A stretch of DNA of 37,775 bases. It comes from a virus. The DNA lies in IMG/VR virus record IMGVR_UViG_3300030333_008186, positions 2,224 through 39,998 of that record. One strand, 5' to 3'. The number at the start of each line of letters is the position of its first letter. Position 1 is the stretch's first letter. A program made the position numbers and the translations under genes. Below are positions 1 through 7,343 of this stretch, piece by piece. The notes under the pieces are model-generated. The model searched no databases and was not told the DNA's origin. It saw only the letters and a list, made by a program, of their open reading frames with translations.

Positions 1-1134
1 TATTTTCGTGCAGTTGCAAGTGATGCTGCGGCGATCGATGGATTTAATGTCCACATGGCGCTAGTGGATGAGTTGCACGCACACAAGACTCGCGATGTTT
101 ATGACGCTTTAGAGACTGGCCTGGGTAAGCGACCGCAAAGCATGATTTGGTCGATTACTACTGCTGGGACTAATTTATCGGGCATTTGTTATGAAGTCCA
201 CAGCTACGTTAAGCAAGTATTAGAACAAGTCCACGAAGATGACGCTTTTTTTGGGATCATTTACACGCTTGATGAAGGTGATGATTGGACAGACGAAAAG
301 AATTGGGTAAAAAGCAATCCCAATTGGGAAGTGTCAGTTGAACCGAACATGTTAAAAAGTTTGTGTCAGAAGGCCATGCAGACTCCCCAGGCGCAGAACA
401 ATTTTAAGACAAAACATTTGAATGTTTGGTGTAATGCTGATAATGCTTGGATGGATCTTGAAAAGTATGATCTTTGTATGCAGACAGAAAAAACCCTAGA
501 TGATTTTGAAGGTCAGCCATGTTTTATCGGTCTTGATTTATCGTCAAAAGTTGACGTGACTGCAAAAGTTTATCTTTTTCCAGTCGAAGAAGGTAATGAA
601 CTTGTCTATTACAGTTTTGAAAAATATTATTTGCCGGAAGCCGCTATTTTAGAAAGCAGAAACAGTCAATATTCTGGCTGGGAAATCGACGGTTGGATGG
701 AGAAGACTTTTGGAGATATGATTGATGCTTCGTACATTCGCGATAGCATTGTTGAAGATTGTGAAAAGTACGATGTACGTGACATCGCCTATGATCCGTG
801 GCAAGCTACGCAGATGGCCTTGGAGCTAGATGCGCGAGGTTTGCCGGTAATTGAGGTGCGTGCGACTGTTGCAAACTTTTCTGAGCCGATGAAAGACATC
901 GACGCAATGATTAGATCTCAAAAGTGGAGACATAACGGCAATCCAGTTACTAAGTGGATGTTCAGTAATGTCGTGTGCAAGTATGATGCAAAAGATAATA
1001 TATACCCTCGTAAATTAAAAAATGAGCAAAAAATCGATGGCCCAGTAGCCGCAATTATGGCTTTGGCCCGAGCAAATCATCACCGAGAAGAAGGTGCGGT
1101 GTACACAGCCGACCGTGGTTTTTTAATAATTTGA
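1..1134 (+). CDS. terL: Terminase large subunit, 5'-truncated by the window edge
   Basis: This is the DNA-packaging motor, with an ATPase that drives DNA into the prohead and a nuclease that cuts concatemers. The reading frame is open from base 1, so the N-terminus including Walker A lies outside the window; 377 residues remain. Residues 20-24 (ALVDE) are the Walker B with its catalytic glutamate, followed by the hydrophobic ATPase-core strand and an SITTAG coupling motif. The RNase H-like nuclease domain starts near residue 175 with GLDLS (aspartate about residue 179). It continues through IAYDP and ends with a conserved KIDGPVAA aspartate motif typical of the HK97-type (Terminase_1) family. 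The order terminase, protease, capsid confirms the call. The first visible ATG, at 55, is internal and is not the start. Confidence 0.93.
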   Translation, partial: YFRAVASDAAAIDGFNVHMALVDELHAHKTRDVYDALETGLGKRPQSMIWSITTAGTNLSGICYEVHSYVKQVLEQVHEDDAFFGIIYTLDEGDDWTDEKNWVKSNPNWEVSVEPNMLKSLCQKAMQTPQAQNNFKTKHLNVWCNADNAWMDLEKYDLCMQTEKTLDDFEGQPCFIGLDLSSKVDVTAKVYLFPVEEGNELVYYSFEKYYLPEAAILESRNSQYSGWEIDGWMEKTFGDMIDASYIRDSIVEDCEKYDVRDIAYDPWQATQMALELDARGLPVIEVRATVANFSEPMKDIDAMIRSQKWRHNGNPVTKWMFSNVVCKYDAKDNIYPRKLKNEQKIDGPVAAIMALARANHHREEGAVYTADRGFLII

Positions 1135-1154
1135 TCTTGTCTATCTAACGTTTG

Positions 1155-1163
1155 TGTTAAAAT
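1155..1163 (+). promoter_or_regulatory. Extended -10 promoter candidate before the protease gene
   Basis: The gap after the terminase stop carries TGTTAAAAT, a match to the extended -10 pattern TGnTATAAT with one mismatch. No convincing -35 is seen at 17 bp. The predicted start lies near 1170, leaving a leader of about 20 bases with an AGGTAGG ribosome-binding site before the ATG at 1191. The same sequence recurs at 3123-3131. The region is AT-rich, so chance is possible. Confidence 0.4.
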
Positions 1164-1190
1164 TAATGTTATTATATTTACAGGTAGGTC

Positions 1191-1757
1191 ATGGAACTAA
1201 AAAAGCACTATAAAGATGTTGCATTTGTCAAAGCCGATGGTGATTATGAAGATCGTCGCGTAAAAGTCGTTATTAGCACTGAAGCTGTTGATCGCGATGG
1301 TGATTCAATGAGCTTAAAAGGCATCGACACAAATTACTACAAAAAGAATCCAGTGGTTCTTTGGAATCATAATCATGCAATGCCTATAGCAAAAGCAGAA
1401 AACCTGACAATTCAAAAAGGTCAGATGATCGCCGATGCTGTTTTTCCAGAAGCCGGAGTCAGTAAAACTAGTGACGAAATCTACGGTCTAATAAAAGCTG
1501 GAGTTATTAACACAGCAAGTATTGGTTTCGTGCCAAAAGATTTTGATCGTCAGAATGATGGCGTCTGGAAGATTACAGAATCTGAATTAATGGAATTTTC
1601 GTTTGTATCTGTCCCTTCGAATCGTGAAGCTGTTGTGCTGCAACGTGCTGTCGATCAGAAAAATGCAGAGCAAAAGAATATACAAAAAGAAAAGGCTTCT
1701 CAAGAACAGAGAACCCGAGAAATCGAACTTTTTAATTTACAAGGAGACAAATCATGA
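1191..1757 (+). CDS. Prohead maturation protease (HK97 family, S78/U35)
   Basis: This serine protease cleaves the capsid scaffold (delta) region during prohead maturation. The 188 residues match the usual length. H60/H62 in WNHNH and S110 in TASIGF are the expected catalytic His and Ser, and MEFSFVSVPSN (about 134-144) is the conserved C-terminal strand carrying the third catalytic position. The last 35 residues are charged and Gln/Lys/Glu-rich, as expected for a self-cleaved tail. The gene overlaps the capsid gene by four bases (ATGA), so the two are translationally coupled. Confidence 0.93.
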   Translation: MELKKHYKDVAFVKADGDYEDRRVKVVISTEAVDRDGDSMSLKGIDTNYYKKNPVVLWNHNHAMPIAKAENLTIQKGQMIADAVFPEAGVSKTSDEIYGLIKAGVINTASIGFVPKDFDRQNDGVWKITESELMEFSFVSVPSNREAVVLQRAVDQKNAEQKNIQKEKASQEQRTREIELFNLQGDKS

Positions 1758-3076
1758 ATTTGGTGGAACTAAAGGCCAAACGTCATGCGCTTCTCGGTGA
1801 CATGAAAGCACTTAATGAGAAGTCTGGCGAAGAATTTGAAGCTGAAAAATATGAAGCTTTGAAAAAAGAAGTAGAAGCATTGGATGCTGAAATCGAAAGA
1901 AAAATCGAGTTTTTAGAGCTTGAGAAAAAATCAGCTAAATTAGTTGTTCCTGCGGTGACTGAAGACGATACTCCAGTCCCTCCTGCCGGAAAAGAAGACA
2001 CTGTAACTGTTGCGCACAAGCGCCTAGATGGCAAGGGCGAAAAGTTTGGTGCTTTGGTACTTGCAACTATGGCTGCTAACGGCGGTGGCATGAAAGGCGC
2101 TCATGATTTCTTAGTAAAGAAATACGGTCGTCGTCATGAAATCACCAAGACTTTGCAAGCTGGTAGTACTCCAGGTTCTGTTCTTGTTCCAGAAGACTTT
2201 GCCAATGAAGTGATAGAGTTACTTCGTGATCAAACTGTTGTTCGCAAATTAGCATTGAGAACTATTGGTTTACCACAGGGCCAGTTAACTCTACCGAGAC
2301 AAAACAGCAGTGCAACTGCCCAGTTCATCGGCGAGAACACTGCGATTAACGCTACTGACATGGGATTTGATAGCATTCAATTGTCAGCTAAGAAATTAAT
2401 GTCAGTGACATCATTAACTAGCGAATTGTTACAAGACAATGTATATGGTGCTGAAGCAATGGCTCGCGATGATCTTGTCCAGACAATGGCTCAGAAAGAA
2501 GATGAGCAGTTATTGCGCGGAACCGGATCTGCTATAGCTCCAACTTCAATCAAAGAAATCGCTGATGGCGGAACAAGAGTCAGAAACGCTGATGACTTGT
2601 CAGGCGCTGCTAATCAAGCTGCTAAAGTTGGGTTAGTACGCGGAGATCTAGGTTTTCTTGAGCAAAAGCTGATGGAAGACAATATCCCTGGTGACTGTGT
2701 ATGGCTAATGAGTCCAAGAAGTTACATCTTTTTGCGTGACATGCTTGATGGTAACGGTAATAAGGCTTTTCCAGAAATGAGCGGTGGAAGTCTTAACGGC
2801 TACAAATTCTACATCTCTAATAAAATTCCTAACAATTTAGGTACTGGAACGAACGAGTCCGAGATATACATGATGGCTCCAGGACAATTCTTGTTCGGAG
2901 ATTCGATGGGCATTGAGTTGAAGTCAACTGATACTGGCAGCTACCAGATTGGTGGAAACCTAGTCAGTACTTTTGCTACTGACAGCATCGCGATTCGCGC
3001 AATAAGTCGATTTGATTTTAACGCTCGACACGATGAAGCAGTGTACTATCTAGATCAAGTTAAGTGGATTTCATAA
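1754..3076 (+). CDS. Major capsid protein, HK97 fold with N-terminal delta domain
   Basis: This is the main shell protein of the icosahedral head. The 440 residues begin with a charged helical, probably coiled-coil segment (about 1-60) acting as an internal scaffold, then a Pro/Thr-rich linker. The HK97-type fold runs from about residue 130 and includes the GSTPGSVLVPEDF entry segment, the SVTSLTSELLQD spine-helix region, and a C-terminal FDFNARHDEAV strand typical of PF05065 proteins. The upstream protease presumably removes the N-terminal region. A strong terminator follows directly, isolating this abundant product from downstream genes. Confidence 0.94.
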   Translation: MNLVELKAKRHALLGDMKALNEKSGEEFEAEKYEALKKEVEALDAEIERKIEFLELEKKSAKLVVPAVTEDDTPVPPAGKEDTVTVAHKRLDGKGEKFGALVLATMAANGGGMKGAHDFLVKKYGRRHEITKTLQAGSTPGSVLVPEDFANEVIELLRDQTVVRKLALRTIGLPQGQLTLPRQNSSATAQFIGENTAINATDMGFDSIQLSAKKLMSVTSLTSELLQDNVYGAEAMARDDLVQTMAQKEDEQLLRGTGSAIAPTSIKEIADGGTRVRNADDLSGAANQAAKVGLVRGDLGFLEQKLMEDNIPGDCVWLMSPRSYIFLRDMLDGNGNKAFPEMSGGSLNGYKFYISNKIPNNLGTGTNESEIYMMAPGQFLFGDSMGIELKSTDTGSYQIGGNLVSTFATDSIAIRAISRFDFNARHDEAVYYLDQVKWIS

Positions 3077-3088
3077 TATAAATTTTTT

Positions 3089-3123
3089 AAGGCGGCTGGG
3101 GGGAACTTTAGCCGCCTTTTTTT
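3089..3123 (+). terminator. Rho-independent terminator after the capsid gene
   Basis: A perfect 9-bp stem (AAGGCGGCT at 3089-3097 with AGCCGCCTT at 3110-3118) and a 12-base loop are followed by an unbroken T run to 3123. It begins 12 bases after the capsid stop codon. Confidence 0.92.
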
Positions 3124-3131
3124 GTTAAAAT
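3123..3131 (+). promoter_or_regulatory. Extended -10 promoter candidate behind the capsid terminator
   Basis: TGTTAAAAT overlaps the last T of the terminator run and would restart transcription near 3138 for the portal, lysis and connector genes. A GGGGAGGAAG ribosome-binding region follows before the ATG at 3151. The same nonamer lies upstream of the protease gene. Confidence 0.45.
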
Positions 3132-3150
3132 AGCAGGGGAGGAAGACGTT

Positions 3151-3381
3151 ATGGCAACAGAAGAAATAAAAGCAGCAGTTACAAAGCTAAGTCACACACT
3201 AAAAGTTAATAGTGCTGGTTTAGTTCCAGTTAAATTTAAAGCAAATTATAGATCTTATAACATTGGCGAGATCGCAGGATTTAGCCCTTATAAGGCGGCT
3301 GGACTTATTTACAGCAACATAGCTGTAGAAATGGCCGAAAAAACAAAGCCAGTTAAAAAAGCTATAAAAGAAAAGGCGTAA
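3151..3381 (+). CDS. Small conserved head-module protein of unknown function
   Basis: A 76-residue protein between capsid and portal. Its middle (YNIGEIAGFSPYKAAGLI, about residues 33-50) resembles a short motif often found in small proteins beside capsid genes of HK97-like phages. The last 15 residues are Lys/Glu-rich. It has no membrane segment or signal peptide. The gene has a strong ribosome-binding site (GGGGAGGAAG) and is the first gene after the post-capsid terminator. A role in head assembly or decoration is inferred only from position. Confidence 0.75.
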   Translation: MATEEIKAAVTKLSHTLKVNSAGLVPVKFKANYRSYNIGEIAGFSPYKAAGLIYSNIAVEMAEKTKPVKKAIKEKA

Positions 3382-3382
3382 A

Positions 3383-4711
3383 ATGTTTAGGCTCCGAGAA
3401 CGCGAGACAAAGAGTGAGACTGTCGAGAAAACCGTCGGGCGTGGCGACACGGCTTGGCTTTTAGATAGTCTATCTCAAGGGGGGTTGACTTCAGATTCTG
3501 GCATATATGTTAGTGCTGGAACTGCAGTTAAAGATCCTCGCGTCCTTGGAGCTATAACAGCCTTATCACAAGATGTGGCAAAAGTTCCGGTTAATCTTTT
3601 CCAGAAAGATAGCCAAGGTAATCGCCGCATCGTCATGAAAAGTCCTTTGCAGATTCTTTTAAATCGTAAGCCGAATAGCTGGCAAAGCCCTTTTGAATTA
3701 AAAGAATATCAAATGTGGTCTATGCTTCTGGACGGTAACGCCTACGCGCTGAAAGTATATAACAGTGAAGGAGCGATCCAAGAATTAGTTCCGATCAATC
3801 CTGCGAGAGTTACGCTTTATGAATCTGCAAATGGTTTTTTGTTCTACCATATTAGTCGCGGCACAAATTTTGAACGTGCGCAAATGAACCTGCCGGAAGA
3901 GGATGAGAAATATTGGATGCCAGCAGAGTTTATGTGGCATTTACGATACTTGCCATATTCAAGCGGCATTGAGGGCAAAAGTCCAATAGCGTATGCTAGA
4001 GATACGATTGGTTTAAGTATGAGCCAAGAAAAACAAGCAAGCTCAAGTGCCAGGCAGGGCGCCAGAGTTGCAGGTGTACTAAAGCATCCAAAAGTGTTGT
4101 CAGCAGATGCAGCAAACAGGTTACGAAGCCAGTGGCAGAATAACTATGCTGGGCAATCAAATGCTGGTAAGACTGTGATTCTTGAAGATGGGATGGAGTT
4201 TCAGCAGGTGCAAATGTCTATGGCTGATGCCCAATTCGTTGAGCAACGCAAACTGACAGTATTAGATATCTGTCGAATCTTTAGGATCCCACCGACTAAG
4301 CTCATGGACATGAGTCGGTCAACATATAGTAATGTGGAAAACGAAAATTTAGCATATCTTACAGATACTTTAATGCCTATCTTTGAGAGATGGGAAAGCT
4401 CTATGAATGTAAATTTGTTGACGAGTCAACAACAGTCACAAGGTTACTTTTTTGAGTTTGATATAGAGCGATTAAATAGGGGAGATTTTAAATCTCGCGC
4501 AGAAGGTTTCACAAAGTACGTACAACACGGTGTGTTTAGTCCTAATGACGTTCGGCGAAAACTTGGCGAGAATCCGTTTGATGGTGGAGATGTTTACTTG
4601 GCGCAAGTTAATATGGCTCCAGTTGATCAATTAGGTCAACTACAAGAGCCAGAGCAAGTTGAAGAGCCAGTTGAGCAGCCACTTGAAGAGGAGATTACCG
4701 TTGAGGAGTAG
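3383..4711 (+). CDS. Portal protein
   Basis: This dodecameric ring at the capsid vertex is the DNA channel and docking site for terminase and connector. The 442 residues have HK97-type (PF04860) portal features: ALSQDVAKVPVNLF near residue 60, the YQMWSMLLDGNAYAL helix-strand region near 110-125, VPINPARV near 137, and an IFRIPPTKLMDM stem/crown segment near 300. The C-terminus is a run of Glu, Pro and Gln residues that is likely disordered. The gene ends in four consecutive in-frame stops (TAG TAG TAG TGA, 4709-4720). The ATG at 3383 follows an AAAGG motif. Confidence 0.93.
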   Translation: MFRLRERETKSETVEKTVGRGDTAWLLDSLSQGGLTSDSGIYVSAGTAVKDPRVLGAITALSQDVAKVPVNLFQKDSQGNRRIVMKSPLQILLNRKPNSWQSPFELKEYQMWSMLLDGNAYALKVYNSEGAIQELVPINPARVTLYESANGFLFYHISRGTNFERAQMNLPEEDEKYWMPAEFMWHLRYLPYSSGIEGKSPIAYARDTIGLSMSQEKQASSSARQGARVAGVLKHPKVLSADAANRLRSQWQNNYAGQSNAGKTVILEDGMEFQQVQMSMADAQFVEQRKLTVLDICRIFRIPPTKLMDMSRSTYSNVENENLAYLTDTLMPIFERWESSMNVNLLTSQQQSQGYFFEFDIERLNRGDFKSRAEGFTKYVQHGVFSPNDVRRKLGENPFDGGDVYLAQVNMAPVDQLGQLQEPEQVEEPVEQPLEEEITVEE

Positions 4712-4716
4712 TAGTA

Positions 4717-5319
4717 GTGAAACTAATTTGGTACGTGGACGACCATGCGGAGTTTAGAAACTCATTGCATTTAGATCTCGAAGCTAAACTGCCAGGCTGC
4801 GCAGTCAGAACTTTTGTGACAGGCGAGCAGATGCTTGCAACATTAGATTCTTGTGATGTACGTCCTTTTGTGATCATAGCTGATGAATTAATGGAAGGCA
4901 TTTCCGGCTTTGGCTTGTATAAGATGTTGTGTGAGCGCGGCATCGAAGTTCCTTTCATCATAGTGTCAACGGATGAAACTGCAATTCAACGCTTTGCAGC
5001 TACAGGCGTCACAGCATTGCCAAAACCCGACAATTTAAAATTTAATACATGTGATTTTGTTGCACGATTGGGATCAATTATGGATGTCATGGAAATTAGA
5101 AAAGAGATTAAAGAAACAATCACTCCTCTGCAACAAGATATGACTGAGATTAAAGAGTGGATAAGAGAAACTCGCAGCGTTGATGTGCTAAAACAAATAT
5201 CAAATTTTATGGACAATTGTTCAAAACAACCACTGTTAAAGTTTTTAGTTGTGCCATTACTTCTGATTTCTGTGAGCATCATTGCAGGTTTTTTCAAGGC
5301 AAAAGGTTGGTTGAAATGA
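4717..5319 (+). CDS. Receiver-domain (response-regulator-like) protein with a C-terminal membrane segment
   Basis: The N-terminal 120 residues form a CheY-like receiver domain: acidic pair D8-D9 after strand 1, phospho-acceptor D56 at the end of strand 3 (IIAD), S84/T85 after strand 4 (IIVST), and K103-P104 after strand 5. All catalytic positions are retained, so the domain should be phosphorylatable. No DNA-binding output domain follows. Residues 122-168 form a charged helical, possibly coiled-coil linker, and 173-193 are a single hydrophobic segment with the basic tail KAKGWLK. The receiver is expected in the cytoplasm, anchored by its C-terminus. The GTG start is 8 bases after a GAGGAG site. 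The stop overlaps the muramidase start (ATGA), placing it first in the lysis island. A role in lysis timing or signal sensing is inferred from context; no homologue with known function was recognised. Confidence 0.88.
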   Translation: MKLIWYVDDHAEFRNSLHLDLEAKLPGCAVRTFVTGEQMLATLDSCDVRPFVIIADELMEGISGFGLYKMLCERGIEVPFIIVSTDETAIQRFAATGVTALPKPDNLKFNTCDFVARLGSIMDVMEIRKEIKETITPLQQDMTEIKEWIRETRSVDVLKQISNFMDNCSKQPLLKFLVVPLLLISVSIIAGFFKAKGWLK

Positions 5320-5888
5320 TTAGCCAAAAGTTTTTGCGTTGCATGATGCAAGTGTGGATTAATGAAGGTGTTGTCAACGGCGAAACTGGAGCATACACCG
5401 ACGATGGCACAACTACTAAGTACGGCATTGCTTATGAGTATAATCGCAAGACTTTGCTTAAATATGAGATTAGCGAGCCGAAAGATATGCACAAACTGAC
5501 TGAAGAAATAGCTGCCCAAATATATTATAAAAAATACTGGCAAAAGTGTGGCGCAGAACAGCTACCGATCGGTTGCGATTATTTGCTGTTTGATGCTGCA
5601 GTTAATCAAGGTGTAGGCTACGCCAGTCGGATGATTCAAGAATGTTTAAACATTCTACAGGGATCTGAAGAATTAAAAGTTGATGGTCGAGTCGGCCCAA
5701 AAACAAAAGCTCATATGCGTAATGCACTTGGACGCAAGAATGAGTTACAATTGATTATGCGGTTACATCGTAAAATGGCGTATTACCAAACGCTTGTTAG
5801 TTACGCTAGAAAAAAGAGAAAATTATTTGACGCTAAAAGCCGAGACTTTGAGACATCTTGGCTGCGGCGATTGTGGCATGATGTATGA
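5316..5888 (+). CDS. Endolysin: GH108-type N-acetylmuramidase with peptidoglycan-binding C-terminus
   Basis: This enzyme degrades the host cell wall at lysis. The 190 residues start at the ATG at 5316, which overlaps the preceding stop (ATGA); an upstream in-frame extension was rejected because it lies within the previous gene. NEG near residue 16-18 carries the predicted catalytic glutamate E17 of GH108 enzymes, followed by DDGTTTKYGI and later by FDAAVNQG (about 93-100). The C-terminal part contains VDGRVGPKT (about 122-130), characteristic of PG_binding_3. No signal peptide or SAR segment is visible, so export should depend on the adjacent holin. No spanin gene was recognised nearby. Confidence 0.9.
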   Translation: MISQKFLRCMMQVWINEGVVNGETGAYTDDGTTTKYGIAYEYNRKTLLKYEISEPKDMHKLTEEIAAQIYYKKYWQKCGAEQLPIGCDYLLFDAAVNQGVGYASRMIQECLNILQGSEELKVDGRVGPKTKAHMRNALGRKNELQLIMRLHRKMAYYQTLVSYARKKRKLFDAKSRDFETSWLRRLWHDV

Positions 5889-6427
5889 AATTATTTAAGG
5901 AAATCGGTCGAGGGTTAAAGAAAGTCGCAAAGTTTGCAGGGCGCAATTCTGAGTTAATAGCGACTGTCGCTGGCGGCCCTGCCGCTGGTAAATTGGTTGG
6001 CATGATCACAAAAACTGTTGGCGCAGATAATTTCGAAGATGCTGTGCGCATGATAGAAGAACATCCTGACCCCGAATCTATTTTGGCGACAGTGCAAGCA
6101 GAAAATTATGTGAAATTACAAGAATTGGCATACGAGTCCACTGAAGGCGCACGAAAGATGTATGGCGAAACTGTCCGAAGCAATGACGTTTGGATCCGAA
6201 GAGCGCCAGTAATTTTTGCTTATTTAATTTTGGCATGTTGGGTAGCAAGTTTTGCCACAGTCTTATTTCTTTGTTTCGGTGAGACGGGTAATGTTCCCGA
6301 AGGTTTTAAAGCATTGATATTTACAGGTTTTGGCGCCATTACGAACGAATTAAAAGGTGTGACTCATTTTTTCTTTGGCAGTAGTGAAGGAAGTAAGCAG
6401 AAGTCAATTGATTTGAGGAGAATATAA
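5885..6427 (+). CDS. Holin of the three-TM, gene-transfer-release type
   Basis: This membrane protein is thought to permeabilise the inner membrane and release the endolysin. The 180 residues start with an amphipathic basic segment, then a Gly/Ala-rich moderately hydrophobic stretch (about 22-45). A strongly hydrophobic helix follows (about 107-131), then a third hydrophobic region (about 141-163) ending in FFFGSSEGSKQK, the C-terminal signature of the Holin_3TMs family (PF11351). It overlaps the endolysin stop by four bases and abuts the next connector gene. Some annotations call such proteins simply membrane proteins, so the holin role is family-based. Confidence 0.82.
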   Translation: MKLFKEIGRGLKKVAKFAGRNSELIATVAGGPAAGKLVGMITKTVGADNFEDAVRMIEEHPDPESILATVQAENYVKLQELAYESTEGARKMYGETVRSNDVWIRRAPVIFAYLILACWVASFATVLFLCFGETGNVPEGFKALIFTGFGAITNELKGVTHFFFGSSEGSKQKSIDLRRI

Positions 6428-7017
6428 TGACTTGGGTAACGCTATATGATCTTAAAGATGAGCTTTGTATCGATGATGACGATACGCAATTTGATGCATT
6501 TTTGACTCGCAAAAGAAACTCAATTATTGCTGCTATTGAATCGTATTGTCGAAGATCTTTTCTTGCAAGCGACGAAGATGAAACCATCGATTTTCCGAGA
6601 GGAGTAGTGTTGCTAAAAAAATATCCGATCATTGGTGTTAGTGCTTTCTTCATAAACGGAGATGCGAGTACAGAATTTTACTTAGAAAATGAGACTGGGC
6701 GTTTATATTACCAAGATGCAGATGGCAACCCGATGAAATATTGGTCGAACACAAATGCAGAAAAAAGTGTGCGCATACAGTATCGAGCAGGGTACGAAAG
6801 CAACGCTTTTCCAGATGATCTGAAAGATGTTGTTTTTGCCATGGTACAACAAGCATATCTAAATCGCGATCGAGACACCAGTCAGAGAATTAAATTTGAG
6901 GCGATTCCAAATGTGATTAGCACTGCATACTATGATTCTGCAAATTTACATCCTACCTTTGGCGCACACGTTGATGTGCTAAACAAATATGCTTGTGAGA
7001 GAGGGATGCTGCCATGA
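6427..7017 (+). CDS. Head-tail connector protein (gp6/gp15-like adaptor)
   Basis: A 196-residue adaptor predicted to bind below the portal. The N-terminal helices (LYDLKDELCIDDDDTQFDAFLTRKRNSI) match the helical bundle start of DNA-packaging/connector proteins of the HK97 gp6 family. The middle is beta-rich, and a PDDLKDVVFAMVQQAY helix lies near 137-152. The ATG at 6427 shares its A with the holin stop (TAATG). Order with the next three genes (adaptor, closure, tail completion, tail terminator) supports the call. Confidence 0.82.
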   Translation: MTWVTLYDLKDELCIDDDDTQFDAFLTRKRNSIIAAIESYCRRSFLASDEDETIDFPRGVVLLKKYPIIGVSAFFINGDASTEFYLENETGRLYYQDADGNPMKYWSNTNAEKSVRIQYRAGYESNAFPDDLKDVVFAMVQQAYLNRDRDTSQRIKFEAIPNVISTAYYDSANLHPTFGAHVDVLNKYACERGMLP

Positions 7018-7343
7018 GCAAGGCAAGTTTTAGGCGATTAATAAAGCTGCAAGGATATGAGATTACGATCAAACGTGTCGAAGGTGCGACGACAGAAGAA
7101 GTTACAGTTGTTGCTGCTCAATCTATGTGGGATCAAAAATCAGGCATTGATGAGGCAAATCAAGAAACTACTTGCTATCATATATGTTATGACGATTTGG
7201 CATTGGCGGAGTTTAGCTTACCGCTTAAAAGAGGTGACCGAGTTGTAGATAGTAAAGACAACAAAATACGAAACATTATGTCTGTACACCCACTGAAATA
7301 TCATGGCGAAGTTGTTGGTTATAAATTGGAGACTCGAGGCTAA
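7014..7343 (+). CDS. Head closure / head-tail joining protein
   Basis: A 109-residue beta-rich protein in the usual position of the head closure (stopper) protein, which seals the portal channel and joins the tail. The features LKRGDRVVDSKDN (about 71-83) and HPLKYHGEVVGYKLE (about 91-105) fit the small beta-barrel closure family (SPP1 gp16/HK97-like), but similarity is weak and the call rests mostly on gene order. It overlaps the adaptor stop by four bases. Confidence 0.65.
   Translation: MSKASFRRLIKLQGYEITIKRVEGATTEEVTVVAAQSMWDQKSGIDEANQETTCYHICYDDLALAEFSLPLKRGDRVVDSKDNKIRNIMSVHPLKYHGEVVGYKLETRG

Noticed and set aside
5217-5315. N-terminal extension of the endolysin
   Set aside because: It lies wholly within the receiver-protein gene, and the ATG at 5316 gives the ATGA overlap and a normal GH108 N-terminus.
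4986-5543. Long minus-strand open frame opposite the receiver and endolysin genes
   Set aside because: It has no recognisable motif, is opposite two well-supported genes, and has composition typical of a shadow frame.
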